Counted from the first letter of the stretch, positions 53,100 to 63,990 are shown. The stretch is 64,000 nucleotides of DNA from Saccharina japonica (GCA_008828725.1 MEHQ01001971.1:154489-218488); one strand, 5' to 3'. The notes: generated by a model not told the origin, from the sequence alone. Numbers and translations are program-made.

Positions 53100-53235
53100 C
53101 GTCTATTCGCCAAGGTCGAAAATANTTTTGACCTTCCGGAAGGTGCATACTTGAAGAGGTAGTCCCCTGATTTATCTGTGTACCCGGAAAGGTCGAAATC
53201 ATTTCAACCTTCCCGAGGTCAGTGCCTTAGTCAAG
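53100..53235. repeat. GGTCGAAA-TTTTGACC-TTCC repeat pair with a one-base gap
   Basis: AGGTCGAAAATANTTTTGAC and AGGTCGAAATCATTTCAACC are related units. Single N at 53,125. Another single N at 53,885 lies in unique sequence. Confidence 0.6.
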
Positions 53236-54050
53236 GTCGGACCTAGCGTCATGCCTACGCTTAGCGGGGTCTGAGCCTTAGCGTGGTTGGTACCCTTAAG
53301 ATTGTCAACCTTATCGATGTTGTTTTCATGTACCCAAAGTGTACCCGTAAGATTGGTGGCAGTGATGGCATTGTTGTAACCGTTACAAGGAATCTAAGCA
53401 CGACGCCTCTTCGGCATTTAACAGGAGATACTCGAGGAAATACTGCTTCATGCATTATTTTTTTTCTCAACCCACGCAAAAATAGTTTGACAGACAGCCT
53501 TGACGCTTGACAAACTTCACTCATGATCGTCAACAGACATCTTTGCTCGTGAGTAGTCCGCCTTGTGCCATAGCCTCCCCGGAATTACGTCACTGGGACC
53601 GGCGTGCATCTGCCCTGCACGCGGCTGATATACACCAAACAAACGTTATCGTAACACTTTGTGGCCCTTTTTTCTTCCCGACTTTTATTTCGCGAACCAA
53701 AGATAGAGGCTGTGCAACAGCAGCGCCCATGGACAAAATAACAATGTACTCGTAGGTATGTATTCAAAATATGGTGCGTATCGTTCTGATTCTTAATCCT
53801 AGAGAGGTACCAGTTCTGCGGGTTAGCATTGCATCTGTCTGCTCTGCGTCCTGTGCACTGAGCGCAGTATATCTGTGTCGTAATNTGTGACTGAGTGAAG
53901 ATGGTGACCTGGTGCGGATCGAGGTAGAAAGAAGTTTAGTGACACCATTCATGCGTCGCGCCATACCTGTGGGGGGGGGGCTTTATACGAGCATTTTCAA
54001 CGTGTACATAATATACATAAACGAGCCGTGATACTTTGCATTAAACTTTT
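53236..54050. other. No supported gene
   Basis: Short frames without motifs. A weak tandem block with GTACCC-TAAGATTG recurs at 53,291 and 53,343. Confidence 0.4.
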
Positions 54051-54054
54051 CACC

Positions 54055-54260
54055 GGGTGTCGCTGTTGTGGAGGGATGTGCTATCTAACGCATCCCCGGG
54101 CATAAACACCATGCACGAGAGCCCTGCAGCCAGGGGGTGTGGTAACGAGAGGGTGTGACAACGACGGGGTGTGCTAACCTGTATGATTGGTTGATAACGG
54201 AGTTAACAGACTCCGACCAGATTCAGGGGGTGTGGTAATGAGAGGGCGTGATAACAGTAT
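54055..54260. repeat. Cluster of GGGTGTG-TAAC motifs
   Basis: GGGGTGTGGTAACGAGAGGG, GGGTGTGACAACG, GGGGTGTGCTAACC and GGGTGTGGTAATGAGAGGGCG within 130 bp. Related in reverse to the cluster at 27,600-27,790. Confidence 0.6.
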
Positions 54261-54294
54261 ATGCTGCTTGCTCACGACAGGACGTGCAATCCAT

Positions 54295-54430
54295 CCATTT
54301 TCTTTCAAGAATCTATACCCTGTAATTCATCGTACACGGCGGAAATAATCTGGGTAGTAATGACGAGTATCGGATACGGGCGAACTTTCCGTAAGAAGGA
54401 GCAGCACAGCAGAAGTTAGTAGTCAGGTAC
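54295..54430 (-). repeat. Inverted 3' end of the unclassified dispersed repeat
   Basis: TTTCAAGAATCTATACCCTG reads on the minus strand as the 3' end found at 27,380-27,412. Upstream in that sense lie CCGCCGTGTACGATG and TTCGCCCGTATCCGATAC, as in the forward copies. Confidence 0.75.
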
Positions 54431-55637
54431 AAACGATTGACAATTAAAATACAGTACTCGTAACATACGTAGTAGTTGTTCGTTTACGATGTACAGGGTA
54501 TGGACGTATGGAGGTATGGAGTGAATATAAATACTATACAGTATCTTGAACTAGCGAAAGCGCCCGAGAGCGTGAGTTAGCACGAACCCCTCTGCGCGAT
54601 GAAAATCAGGCAAGCACGATAGTGGGGAGGAGGGAGAAGCGGACCCCCGGAATCTGAGTCACGACTATGGAGGGAGAGGGACAGAAACAATGGTACTGCT
54701 GTGATGCCATCTGTGGTGGCAGAATGGTGTCATGGCGTCTTCCACAGGAACGCCACACAGAATGGGCACAACTTTCTTTAACTTAGGCAAAGTGCCCAGG
54801 CTAGAGGTTTCTTAATTGTTTCAAATTCTCAGGCTGACTTTCTTCCAAGCACTTTCTTATGAGCGGGCCGGACTGCTGTAATACGTCAAACTATTATACC
54901 CGTATCTATTTCGTTTTTGTTATTTATCCTCTCTTTGATTGTCTTTAAAATACAGTACCTCGTACGTAGTATTTGTATCGTCATACCAGGTACAGGGGTA
55001 ATGGAGGTATGGAGTGAATATACATACTATAACTACTGCTGTAGCTGCTGCGGAGAGAAGCGAGAGGACGAGAGAGGGACACCGGAGAGGAAGGAGGGGA
55101 AGGGAGAGACGGAGCCGAACCACGCCACCACCAACGACATCAAGCTTCTGGTGCCCCTGGTACTCGCTGGTGGGGTGGTGGCGGCGGCGATGGAGTTGGT
55201 GTTGGTGGGCTGTTGTGTGGTACCTGGTACTACGTAGTATCTCTGTGTCGTAGTTTTGTGACCACATAACTGGTACCTTTTTAGATGAAGAATCGGCACG
55301 GACACTGGGTGTGCTGGATGTCGACGGTAGAAAGGAAGGTTAACACACACACACCGACCTACTCGTTTTTCAAGCCTCTGCTGAAAGGGAACACGTTCCG
55401 AATATTCATATGATATGTTCCCTAATGCATTGCGAATAGGGTCCATGAAAACGGGCTGTCAACCGTTGTGTATGACGCACTGTATTTTCGTTTTCATGTG
55501 TGGTCTCGTGTCTGTTCCACGTATCATTGGAAATATGTGGTACGCTGAGGCCCCGCACTCTGTCGTCTCGTACCACTCTGACCCGGAATATAATAAACAC
55601 TTTTATATTAACGTTTTATTTAAATGGTCTTTATATT
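54431..55637. other. No firm gene; one membrane-like open stretch
   Basis: At 55,030-55,225 a plus frame contains a Lys/Glu/Arg-rich run followed by NDIKLLVPLVLAGGVVAAAM, which could be a membrane segment. The flanks offer no clear splice partner. Otherwise unique AT-rich DNA. AATACAGTAC...CGTAGTA blocks recur near 54,450 and 54,950. Confidence 0.3.
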
Positions 55638-55803
55638 TATAGTGACACCGAGGCGGTACGGTCTAGGAGATAGGACCTGGTATCCACAGCTGCGCTACTT
55701 CGTAAAGGATTGTTCAAGCACCGGGCACAACACTCAAAACCAAACCAAAATCCAAACCTTATATCAAACCCAAACATCACCTGAAACCAACTACCAAACT
55801 CAC

Positions 55804-56033
55804 CCCCTGTTGAGGATCACATCGAACATAACCAGGTCTCCCCTTTGGGCCGCAGCCGCCGCTGCAGCCGCCGTGGCCGCGTAGCCCCGTTCCGTGCGAA
55901 AGTCCTGCGTGAGCTTCGACTTGCCCGTCCTCTTAGGTCCACCCTTGTCAGCCTTGTCAGACTCCCCTCCCGCCGCGCCCTCCTGAGCACCCTTGGCCGT
56001 ACCGTCCGCAGCTGCTTCGCCAGTCTCTTTTTT
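55804..56033 (-). CDS. Cold-shock-domain protein, duplicated exon (right copy)
   Basis: Acceptor GCTTCCAACAG, donor GG|GTGAGT, 230 bp, phase 0 to 2. It is nearly identical to 23,053-23,285, differing at the first codons (KKETGEAAADG here) and at a few silent or single bases. It follows the exon at 59,986 in phase 0, giving a smooth basic stretch DRSKKKETG. After it no partner for its open phase is found until 22,414. Because the exon changes phase, using both copies in one mRNA would break the frame. Confidence 0.75.
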
Positions 56034-56039
56034 CTGTTG

Positions 56040-57120
56040 GAAGCGGCTTAGTGGGAGGCGCCTCACTATGTTCGCTCGCGGTACATTAGGACCGGATAAT
56101 TATATTTTGTTTTTGTCTCTTTTCTTCAGTTTTTTTTTTGTTTATTGGATGTCTTTCTTTGTCGGTGTGTTTGTTAGCTTTTGGTCTTTTTTTTTCTTTT
56201 TTTGGTGTGTCCTTGTGTATGTTGGTTTTCTATATTATTTTTTTTTGGGCGATCGTCCCCGTTCCTCACAGTGGAGAGCGTTGTTTTGTAAGGGGTGTAG
56301 CTCTCGGCAGTGGGAAAAGGGGCGTGTGCGGGCAGGGCGAGGGACGGGATGAAGCAAGTGAGGATATCTGGTCTCCTCGGCTGCGACATACCATTATATT
56401 GGGGGTTTTGTTTCGGCTTGTGCGGAGGTCCGCAGTTCTCGCAGAAGGAAATTAGGGGAGGATAGCAGATCGCTCGCCGTTGCGTCGCAGTGGGTATAAG
56501 TGCTGTAATTGATATGACACGCGCGATCCGGGGTTTGGGAGGAGCGTGTGTTGCGCAGCGGAGGCGAGTTACTGCTTACTACCTAGTGATACGAATAGTT
56601 ATACCTACTGTTAATCATAATATATAATGAGGGTCACAGGTTGTTGCTTACAATTGTCAGGAACAAGGGGCGATCAATATCCAGTTACCCGTAACGTTGT
56701 TCCTAAAGAAGATAAAATCGCTAAGCTGTAAAGATCGGTTTGTAACTGGACGCGTCAATACTAGGTAGCCTTAAGTACGACCTACGAAAGTGAAAAGGCA
56801 TGTCGCCCGCAGTTCGTCATTCAGCTCTCCCATAGGAAGACGTTAACATCACTCAAAAACGTCTGCGAAGACATCCCCTCAGTCTTCGATTTTGGCCGTA
56901 GAGGAAGTAATATTGTCAAGGCACCACTCATTCATTGTTCTCGGTGCTTAGTGGTTTTGTATTTACCATTGCTTACTTATACCACTGGATGAATTGCTAT
57001 GAACCATTCGTATACGTACATTGCGTTTTGAGATAGACCCATCACTCATCATAACAATGGTCTCATTACAATAGTACCATCTCAGTATCGTGAATAACCA
57101 TCGTTGATATTACACCTTAT
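56040..57120. other. Diverged, indel-rich middle of the right copy
   Basis: Compare ATGAGGGTCACAGGTTGTTG and TACCCGTAACGTTGTTCCTA, shared with the left copy at 23,640-23,720, with the scattered single-base insertions around them. No exon or other repeat. Confidence 0.7.
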
Positions 57121-58348
57121 GTCATAGTCTACTATACAAGGTTCCCCTCCGGGACGTGCCTAGGGGAGTGGCGCAAGGACAAACATGAAAGAAGCAAACA
57201 ACATATATATATATATGAATTTACTAGGTTTTTGTGAGCGGGCCGGAAATGACTTGGTTTCAGTGTGGGTTCCAAATTGACTCGTTTTTTTTGTGGGTGG
57301 GCAGGAAATGAACGAAATGAACTTGCTTTCAGTGCGGGGGGTGAAATGGACTTGATTTCAGAAGGGATCGAATTGACTTGGCAATTATTATTTCGTTTGC
57401 CCCCGACAATATGCAGCACGAGCTTCAATATTGATTACTCATAGCATCCTCGAACAGAAGAAAACAAGGCCCAGCCAAAACGAAAAGGAAACCTATAAAA
57501 TACTATACATGGATGTATGTGAAGTCTCACTCCTTTCTTTATCATACGTAACTACTGTTTTATTTAGTCTCTCGATCGAAAGTGAGCTCCTAATAGTTTT
57601 TGTTGGTGGGCCGGTAATTACTTGTTTTAGTGTCGGGATCCAAATCGATTAATTTTAGTGTGAGGATCGCAATCGACTTGGAGTTCGTGTGGTCAGTCGA
57701 AATTGACTTTGTTTTTGTGTCGGGGCATCGAAATGGACTTGATTTTTAGAGTTGGCACTAAAAAACCTTGATTTTTTAGAGTCGGGATCGAACATTTACT
57801 TGATTTCAATGTTGGGGTCGAAATCAACTTTTTGTTTATGGGTGGGGGTGGTTTAGTGTCGGGATCGAAGTCGACTTGGTATTTGTGTGGGGGTCGAAAT
57901 ACTTCGTTTTTGGTGAAACACGTACGTACTCGTATATATACGTACTACATTCCAAACGAAGTAAGGGAGGAAACGAAAAAACACCACACACAACTACCGG
58001 TACACACAACAAATCAGTTGTACCCCTGTGAGTGCTCGCGGCCAACGAGTACTTGCCAAATCCCTGAAAAAATATCCGGTACTCATATCAGCTGTTTCTT
58101 GCTAGGCTTTCAGTCGGGTGTACACTACGTAGTGAACGCCGTTTTTTTAGTGTCTACTATATAATATGATATTAGTAAAACTGCCATATCATCATACATA
58201 CGTACAACTATATATATGCATGGGTTTTAGTATTACGTACTACACGCCATACAATTAAATAAAATTATTATAAATAATTACAGAGGGCCCTAATATACCC
58301 ACTCGTGCCCGTTATACGGTGCTGACAGAGATTCCCAGAGTAGTACTA

Positions 58349-59985
58349 ATCGTACGTACTGCTGTAGTTGTCCTCACGAGTACCCGGGCATTTGCTAAAA
58401 GGGATAAAGCTCCATAATAAATAGCAGTAAAAAACAACAGCCGTACTTGTATACATACCTGCATGCCAAATAACGAAAGGAAGCAGAGGAAATGTCCGGG
58501 TTTCGAAGTCACGTTTTATACTCACTCGTAGTCGTACTACGTTTCCAGAAATAAATATTGTTCGTTTTTGGAGTAAAACCGCCCGAAGACCGGTATGATC
58601 TCATACGTCGGCATGCAGCAAGCAGGGCACACGCATGACACATGGAAGACACATGGAACCCATCAACAGCAGCGACAAGCAAGAGAGAGGTGGTGGTGGT
58701 GTGGATTGGCGATGGATTGCTGGCTCCTATGAAAGCGACGACTCGAAGCAACAACAAAGTAGTGCACAGCACAAATGTGTTTTCGAGGCGCACAGGCCTC
58801 TCTGTCCAGAAGTGTAAGGACAGTTGGTATATATGTTTAATTAAAAAACGTTGCTTACATTTCGGGACAGCGGAGAGATTCGTACATGAGCATCGATCTG
58901 CAGGTACCACGAGTTTGGAAGTTCGCAGGCTCCGACAAACGCAAATCGCCACTATTATTGTACAGCACGGATTTATGGCACGCGCATGCATGGTGTGATG
59001 CCTGCTGTGCTGCTGGGCGGCAGGGTTGTAACAATGAGGTTGTGCCGTAGCATGCTCTCTGCAGCGTGCTGCTGCTGTGTTCTTGCCTGCTCCCAGTGCT
59101 CCCGGCAAGAAACACACAAAAAAACGCATGATGGGAAAAAAAACAGTCGTGCTCTCCAGTGCTCTCTACATGTTTTGTGGTCTACCTGTGGTATGTCTGG
59201 GCTCTCCTGTGTGCGTAGAACGTTATTATTTACTGGCACGTACGTACAAAAAAAAGCCTCACGCAGAGAAACCAGGGAAATCGGCTTATCCACTCCCGCG
59301 GGAAAAAAAACTTTGAGCGCCCGCCACGCGAGCTACAGTGCTCGGATCGAGCTCAAACCTCGACCAATGTGTCCGGCCGGGCCTCCCGTGTCGGGGCACA
59401 TAGAGTTTTGCCGAAAAGTGCTCGTGCGAAGAGAAAAGTTGCGAAAAGTGCGAAAATTTCACAAACATAACTATACATATGGTTCCGTATATATTACGAG
59501 TGATCACACGTGTGTAAAAAAAACAGCAACAACAACGTAGCCTTCACGAGGAATGCACGAATACGCACGGCCGCCAACGTATGATATCATACCATCATAC
59601 CACAAAGCTTGCAAGGCTGACTTTCGCCAAATAAATATGTCTACCCCACTTTTGTGTACACAAAAAAACGCCTGTGTACACAAAAAAACGCCTCTTGACC
59701 TCGCAAAAAAACGCCATGCTGCGTACCAATCCCTGGTGTCCATCGCTATGTACGGGCCCCAAACGCCTCAATCCCAAACGCTGTCGTAGTGTGTCTCTTG
59801 TTTCAGTCGCTGCGTTGTACGCTGTGCGCATGTTATGTGTACAGTAGTACGTAGCCTCTTTTAATAATAAGGCACCCTATTTAGGAGTGCGTTTAGAATT
59901 GCCGTAGGGGTCACATATATGCCCTTTCTCACTTATCGCGGGGTTCCTTAAACCATTAAAATGGGCTGCCTACTGCATAGCATAC
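58349..59985. other. Intronic or intergenic sequence without supported exon
   Basis: Contains unique DNA, a TGTGTACACAAAAAAACGCC tandem pair at 59,654-59,693 and poly-A tracts. Frames near 58,509-59,540 show no motif. Confidence 0.4.
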
Positions 59986-60075
59986 CTTGCTTCTGTCCTT
60001 GACCGTCTTTAACTGCTCCTCCACCCTCTTCTTCTCCTCTTCCTTGATAGCAGCGGCTTCCTCATCCGTCTCAGG
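59986..60075 (-). CDS. Cold-shock/R3H protein, charged linker exon
   Basis: A 90-bp phase 0-0 exon, acceptor CGAAAACAG and donor AGCAAG|GTATGC. It encodes PETDEEAAAIKEEEKKRVEE and QLKTVKDRSK, a highly charged, probably helical segment that could form a short coiled coil. It lies between the R3H exon and the duplicated cold-shock exon. Confidence 0.7.
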
Positions 60076-60518
60076 CTGTTTTCGGACACGGCATTGACCA
60101 ATCACCCAAAAAACCGCACACGCCAACGCCAATTACAGCACGCGGGCAAAAACAAGACACGGTTAGCACAACACACCCAAGACAAGACACACGACAATAA
60201 CAATACTAATACTACCACTGCTGTGTCCGATAATGCAAAGGCCTTTTAGGTAGGAGTATTCATGTTACTACCGAAGCTTTCCTAAAATATTTCCGGGCGG
60301 GCAGAGTGGTGTGTGTCAAGTGTCAAGAACACAAAAGGCGGGACCCTCCTCGGTTTGAAGCTGTTATCGGACACAACACGTGCCACGGCAATTTGCAACA
60401 AACAGCGAAACAAGAGACACGGTGGACACAACACATCCAGTACAACAAACCCAACACCAGCAGCATCGTCGATAACACCAACACCAACATCAATACCAAC
60501 CACAGAACAACACCCACC

Positions 60519-60557
<39 letters not shown>

Positions 60558-61121
60558 ACAACAGCAATAGCACCAACACCAACAACCCGAATGACTTCAA
60601 CAACATCAACCCCAACCCCACCACCACCACCACCACCACCACCACCACCACCACCACCACCAACAACAACAGGGCTAGGGTCAGGGCAAGGGGATAGGGT
60701 AGTAGGGCTGCTGAAAGTATTCCAAATAACTATTAATATATCGAAATGAATATTAATATAATATTACTGCTGGAACCACAGGCTGATCAGTTGACAAAAA
60801 AAACATTCCCTACCAGGAACTTAATAACAGCGGGAAGGTAGAGAAAAAACATGGGACCCTGTCCCTACACGACAGATCATCCATCCCCTCACCCCTGTTC
60901 GTAACGCCTGGACCACACTTTCGTCAATTAGCAAAAATACCTGTTTCCTACCAGTACGTAATATTAATATTCCTTAAATAACAGTGGGAAAATGGAGTAA
61001 ATGGAAACCCCATGCCCAAAAACATACTAATAGTAGAAAACTTTCACCAATGCCACCAAACAACGAAACCCTGAGCAAGCTCAACTCCCCCCCCCATACG
61101 CAGTCGATGCTGGCACGATAC
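60076..61121. other. Intron with CAG and CCA microsatellites
   Basis: (CAG)n at about 60,519-60,555 and (CCA)n at about 60,618-60,662, plus two similar ACAACACA-rich blocks (60,100-60,190 and 60,360-60,440). No exon recognised. Confidence 0.6.
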
Positions 61122-61292
61122 CTTCCAAACCCGAATAGTCCGATTCGAATCCTCCCCTTGGGTTTCATGCCCCAACCCTTCCCCCCCGGCAAGGCTGTGA
61201 GCGGCGCTTCTCTCGCCCGCAGACAGGTCGGTGGGAAACACCAGCTCTTTTTCCGCGCTTTGGGCCACAAACTCCTGCAAACGTGCCGCGAC
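61122..61292 (-). CDS. Cold-shock/R3H protein, R3H domain exon
   Basis: Acceptor CCTAATTCAG, donor TTGGAAG|GTATCG, 171 bp (57 codons), phase 0-0. It reads VAARLQEFVAQSAEKELVF, PTDLSAGERSAAHSLAGG, EGLGHETQGEDSNRTIRVWK. The conserved R-x3-H (ERSAAH), the preceding F-P-x-x-L and the GL-x-H-x-(S/T)-x-G...R-x-I-x-V end fit the R3H single-stranded nucleic-acid binding domain over its full length. A competing frame (GKGWGMKPKGRIR) loses this pattern. An R3H domain joined to several cold-shock domains and a SUZ-C motif is not the usual animal CSDE1 layout. Confidence 0.8.
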
Positions 61293-61469
61293 CTGAATTA
61301 GGGGGAAGGGGACGGGGGGGGGGGGGTGACCAACAATTATTGTTATTATTACTGCGAATATACGAGTCTTGCTCTTACTAGTATTACGAGTATTACAGTA
61401 GTATTAAAGTGTACTAATACATGTTACTATGTCAATAAAAATGTTACTCTTAATATGAATAGCACGTTT

Positions 61470-61585
61470 GTTTGCCCCATCCGACTACGTAGAATGTGCA
61501 GCATAAACTTCAATGTGGTTCACTCACGAACATCTACAATGGAGATCTAAAAAGGAACAGAACCCACGGAACCCAAAGAAGGAAG
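61470..61585 (+). repeat. Copy of the dispersed ~110-bp repeat
   Basis: GAATGTGCAGCATAAACTTC, CACTCACGAACATC and GGAACAGAACCCACGGAACCC. Confidence 0.55.
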
Positions 61586-61589
61586 CCAA

Positions 61590-62035
61590 TTGTCCTATAG
61601 TAGGGTATTGAAGGAAGCCTATTGTACGGGGCATAGGGTGTTGTCAATTGCTGTACGGCAGGGTGCTCTAGGAAGCCTATTGTACGGGGCATAGGGTGTT
61701 GTTGGAAGCCTATGGTTGTAGAGCATGACGGCGTGAAGCCTTTTGTTGCACAGTAGGGTGTTGAAGGAAGCCTATTGTTGGAAAGCATGCTGGCGTGACG
61801 CCAATTAATTATTGTCCTACGTACAGTAGGGTGTTGTAGGAAGCCTATTGTTTTCGAGGTTGGTGGCTGAAGCCTTTTGCCGTACCAGTAGGGTGTTCTA
61901 GGATGCCTATTGTTGAAGAGCATGGTGTCGTGAACCCTATATTATAGAGCAGGTTGTTGTAGGGATTATATTGCTGTACAGTAGGGTGTTGTAGGAAGCT
62001 ATTCTTGTAGAATAGGGTGTTACAGGAAGCCTATG
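61590..62035. repeat. Tandem repeat GTAGGGTGTTGTAGGAAGCC, ~55-bp irregular unit
   Basis: About eight units with AGGAAGCCTATTGTT and GTACAGTAGGGTGTT. Fills the intron between the R3H exon and the exon at 62,198. Confidence 0.85.
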
Positions 62036-62071
62036 TTGTACAGGAAGAAAGTCTCGCCTTTGGAAACTTAA

Positions 62072-62198
62072 GATGGAAGGGCGTGTCGAGACTGCTGCCG
62101 TCGGTGACGGTGATCATGCCCTGTGCAGACCCCTTGGTATCTCTCGTCACCACCCCGCTGACGCCAACAGCCAGCGTCACCTCCACCTTAAGCGTACC
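62072..62198 (-). CDS. Cold-shock/R3H protein, exon with a probable cold-shock first half
   Basis: Acceptor TTGCGGAGCAG and phase 0 start, joining the exon at 63,194. It reads GTLKVEVTLAVGVSGVVTRD then KGSAQGMITVTDGSSLDTPF. GVVTRD...GMITV has the strand pattern of a cold-shock barrel. The 3' boundary is not settled: no GT in the right phase lies after this block. The early option GAG|GTGACG (after VE) would remove the cold-shock-like part. Either a short exon is unseen or the early donor is used. Confidence 0.55.
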
Positions 62199-62359
62199 CT
62201 GCTCCGCAATACGAGAGGACAGGAACACCAACAGCCGAGGAAAAACCAATGTTAACGACAGCGACAGAGTTTATTTTAGCGACAGTAACGACAATAACGA
62301 CAACGACAGTAATCAGTAGTGTTTACGACGTGGCCCAGCTACGTACGCCAAAACGGGTC

Positions 62360-62640
62360 ACACCTCGGACAGATCAGATAGACCATTCAGATCAGCTAGA
62401 TCATTCAGATCAGACAGATCATTCAGATCATTCAGATCATTCCCGCTTCATGATCTAGATATTTGAAGGCAGATAGATTCCCCGTATGGTATTATATGAT
62501 CCAGCTCATGCTGCCGGGCGGGAGCCGTCTAATCTGCGCCATGTATCATAGCAACACAGGCTTGGGGTCTGTACTATGCAGATCATGATCAGATCCTGCA
62601 CAACCTCTCACAACGGCAGGTGATAAACACTACATGTTCT
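62360..62640. repeat. Dispersed GATC-rich repeat copy
   Basis: CCTCGGACAGATCAGATAGA, a CATTCAGATCA run, TGATCTAGATATTTGAAGGC, GCTCATGCTGCCGGGCGGG and CAGATCCTGCACAACC. Same order as 11,840-12,080. Confidence 0.65.
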
Positions 62641-62894
62641 ACATGTTCTAGATGATCTAGATCATGATATATATGTAGATGATCTGTAGATTTTTTTATT
62701 TTTTTTTAGATCCTTTTGGAGATCTGGGTAAAAAAGCTTTAGCCCAATACACTTTCTTATTTGTGTACCGATTCTGTGATGATCTGTAGATGCTCTGCAA
62801 GAGGTGTGAAATGGTTGATAGTAGTGATAGTGCACACCACACTAACGACGCGAGCTACGATATATCATACGGGTGGCATATTTTCAGCCAAAAC

Positions 62895-63125
62895 ATTACT
62901 GACTATTGCTGACTACTCCTGACTACGATTACTGACTATTACCGACTACCTGGTATTACCGACTATTCCTGACCATTACTGACTATTTTACTGACTATTA
63001 CCTACTAATACTGCCTATTTCTAACTATTACTGACTATTTGCCGACTACTCCTGACTAATACTAACTATTCCTGACTATTACTAACTATTACTAACTATT
63101 CCGGACTAATACTGACTAATAGTAT
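62895..63125. repeat. ACTGACTATT minisatellite
   Basis: About twenty 9-11-bp units of CTGACTATTA / CTAACTATTA. Confidence 0.85.
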
Positions 63126-63193
63126 ACTCCTCAACAGAGGAACTATGCGAGTATACCCAATAACATATCGTGAATACCAGTACTGCAGCTCAC

Positions 63194-63302
63194 CTTCGGC
63201 TGAATCTCTACGCGGGTTGCTGCCTTCTTCTTGTCCCCTCTCCTGTCCCCTTCCTTCACCGTGAAAACCACCTCAGACCCTTCCCTCAACTCCGTCATGT
63301 TT
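63194..63302 (-). CDS. Cold-shock/R3H protein, most upstream exon seen
   Basis: Acceptor CCCTTTGCAG, donor CCGAAG|GTGAGC, 109 bp; the first base completes an upstream codon, so earlier exons exist beyond the window or unseen. It reads NMTELREGSEVVFTVKEGDR, then RGDKKKAATRVEIQPK, the second half of a cold-shock barrel (L-x-x-G-x-E-V-x-F strand, basic loop, A-x-x-V strand). Confidence 0.75.
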
Positions 63303-63559
63303 CTGCAAAGGGCACAGAAACAGTCACTAACTCAGCCTCGTCATATGCCGTGACGTCACCCCCATTTCCCCGTCATCCTATAGTGTGTTACGTCATGACA
63401 CGTCAAGAGAACACACCGCTAACGATTTTCTCCGAAACAACTACAATGGTAAATGGATTTTGGGAAGATCTCCCCGATGTCGCAATCTTGAGCAAACCAG
63501 CTTAAAAAATCGTCCAAAGCGGTGTGTTGTCTTATCATCTCGATTACAGTATACGTTAC

Positions 63560-63990
63560 GCCATGGCATGTTGACCCGTCATGTCACGTGGGTCATGCCC
63601 CGTCATGTTGAGTTAATATCTCGTATTGTACGTCAGGTCACATTATGCTCCGTCATGACACGTCATACCCCGTCAAGCCATGCCCATGTCACACCAACAC
63701 CCTATCCCGTCATGTCACACACCATATCTAATCATGTCACACCTATAAACCCTATCCCGTCATGTCACATGTCCCGTCAAGAAAATTGCCGTCACTCTCA
63801 TGCCCCCGCCATCGTTTCATATATCTATGCCATGCCATGCCATGCCATGCCATGCCATGCCATTTCAAATATCGCCATGCCACGTCACGTAACGCCATGT
63901 CGCGTCACGTCACGTCACGTCATGTCACGTCTTAGGGTTAGGGTTCCTGACACGCCATGTCACGACACGGCACGTCTTATCCGTCATGTT
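63560..63990. repeat. CGTCATGTCAC-type degenerate repeat
   Basis: Many ACGTCATGTCAC / CCGTCATGTCACA units, a (CATGC)n stretch at 63,831-63,862, and TTAGGGTTAGGG at 63,934-63,945. The latter matches the common telomere unit but is only two copies. Confidence 0.8.

Larger units (their letters stand above)
55638..58348. repeat. Right copy of the ~2.5-kb direct duplication
   Basis: Same ends as 22,887-25,306. Near-identical at 55,638-56,030 and 57,120-58,348. Between about 56,390 and 57,120 it can be aligned only with many 1-4-base insertions and deletions. The stretch 56,040-56,390 is largely different and T-rich. Confidence 0.95.

Noticed and set aside
54917-55237. Short gene with a membrane segment
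   Set aside because: One hydrophobic run in a charged low-complexity frame, no splice partner and no motif.
63934-63945. TTAGGGTTAGGG near the window end as a telomere
   Set aside because: Only two units, surrounded by other repeats; gene exons lie just upstream and the gene must continue beyond.
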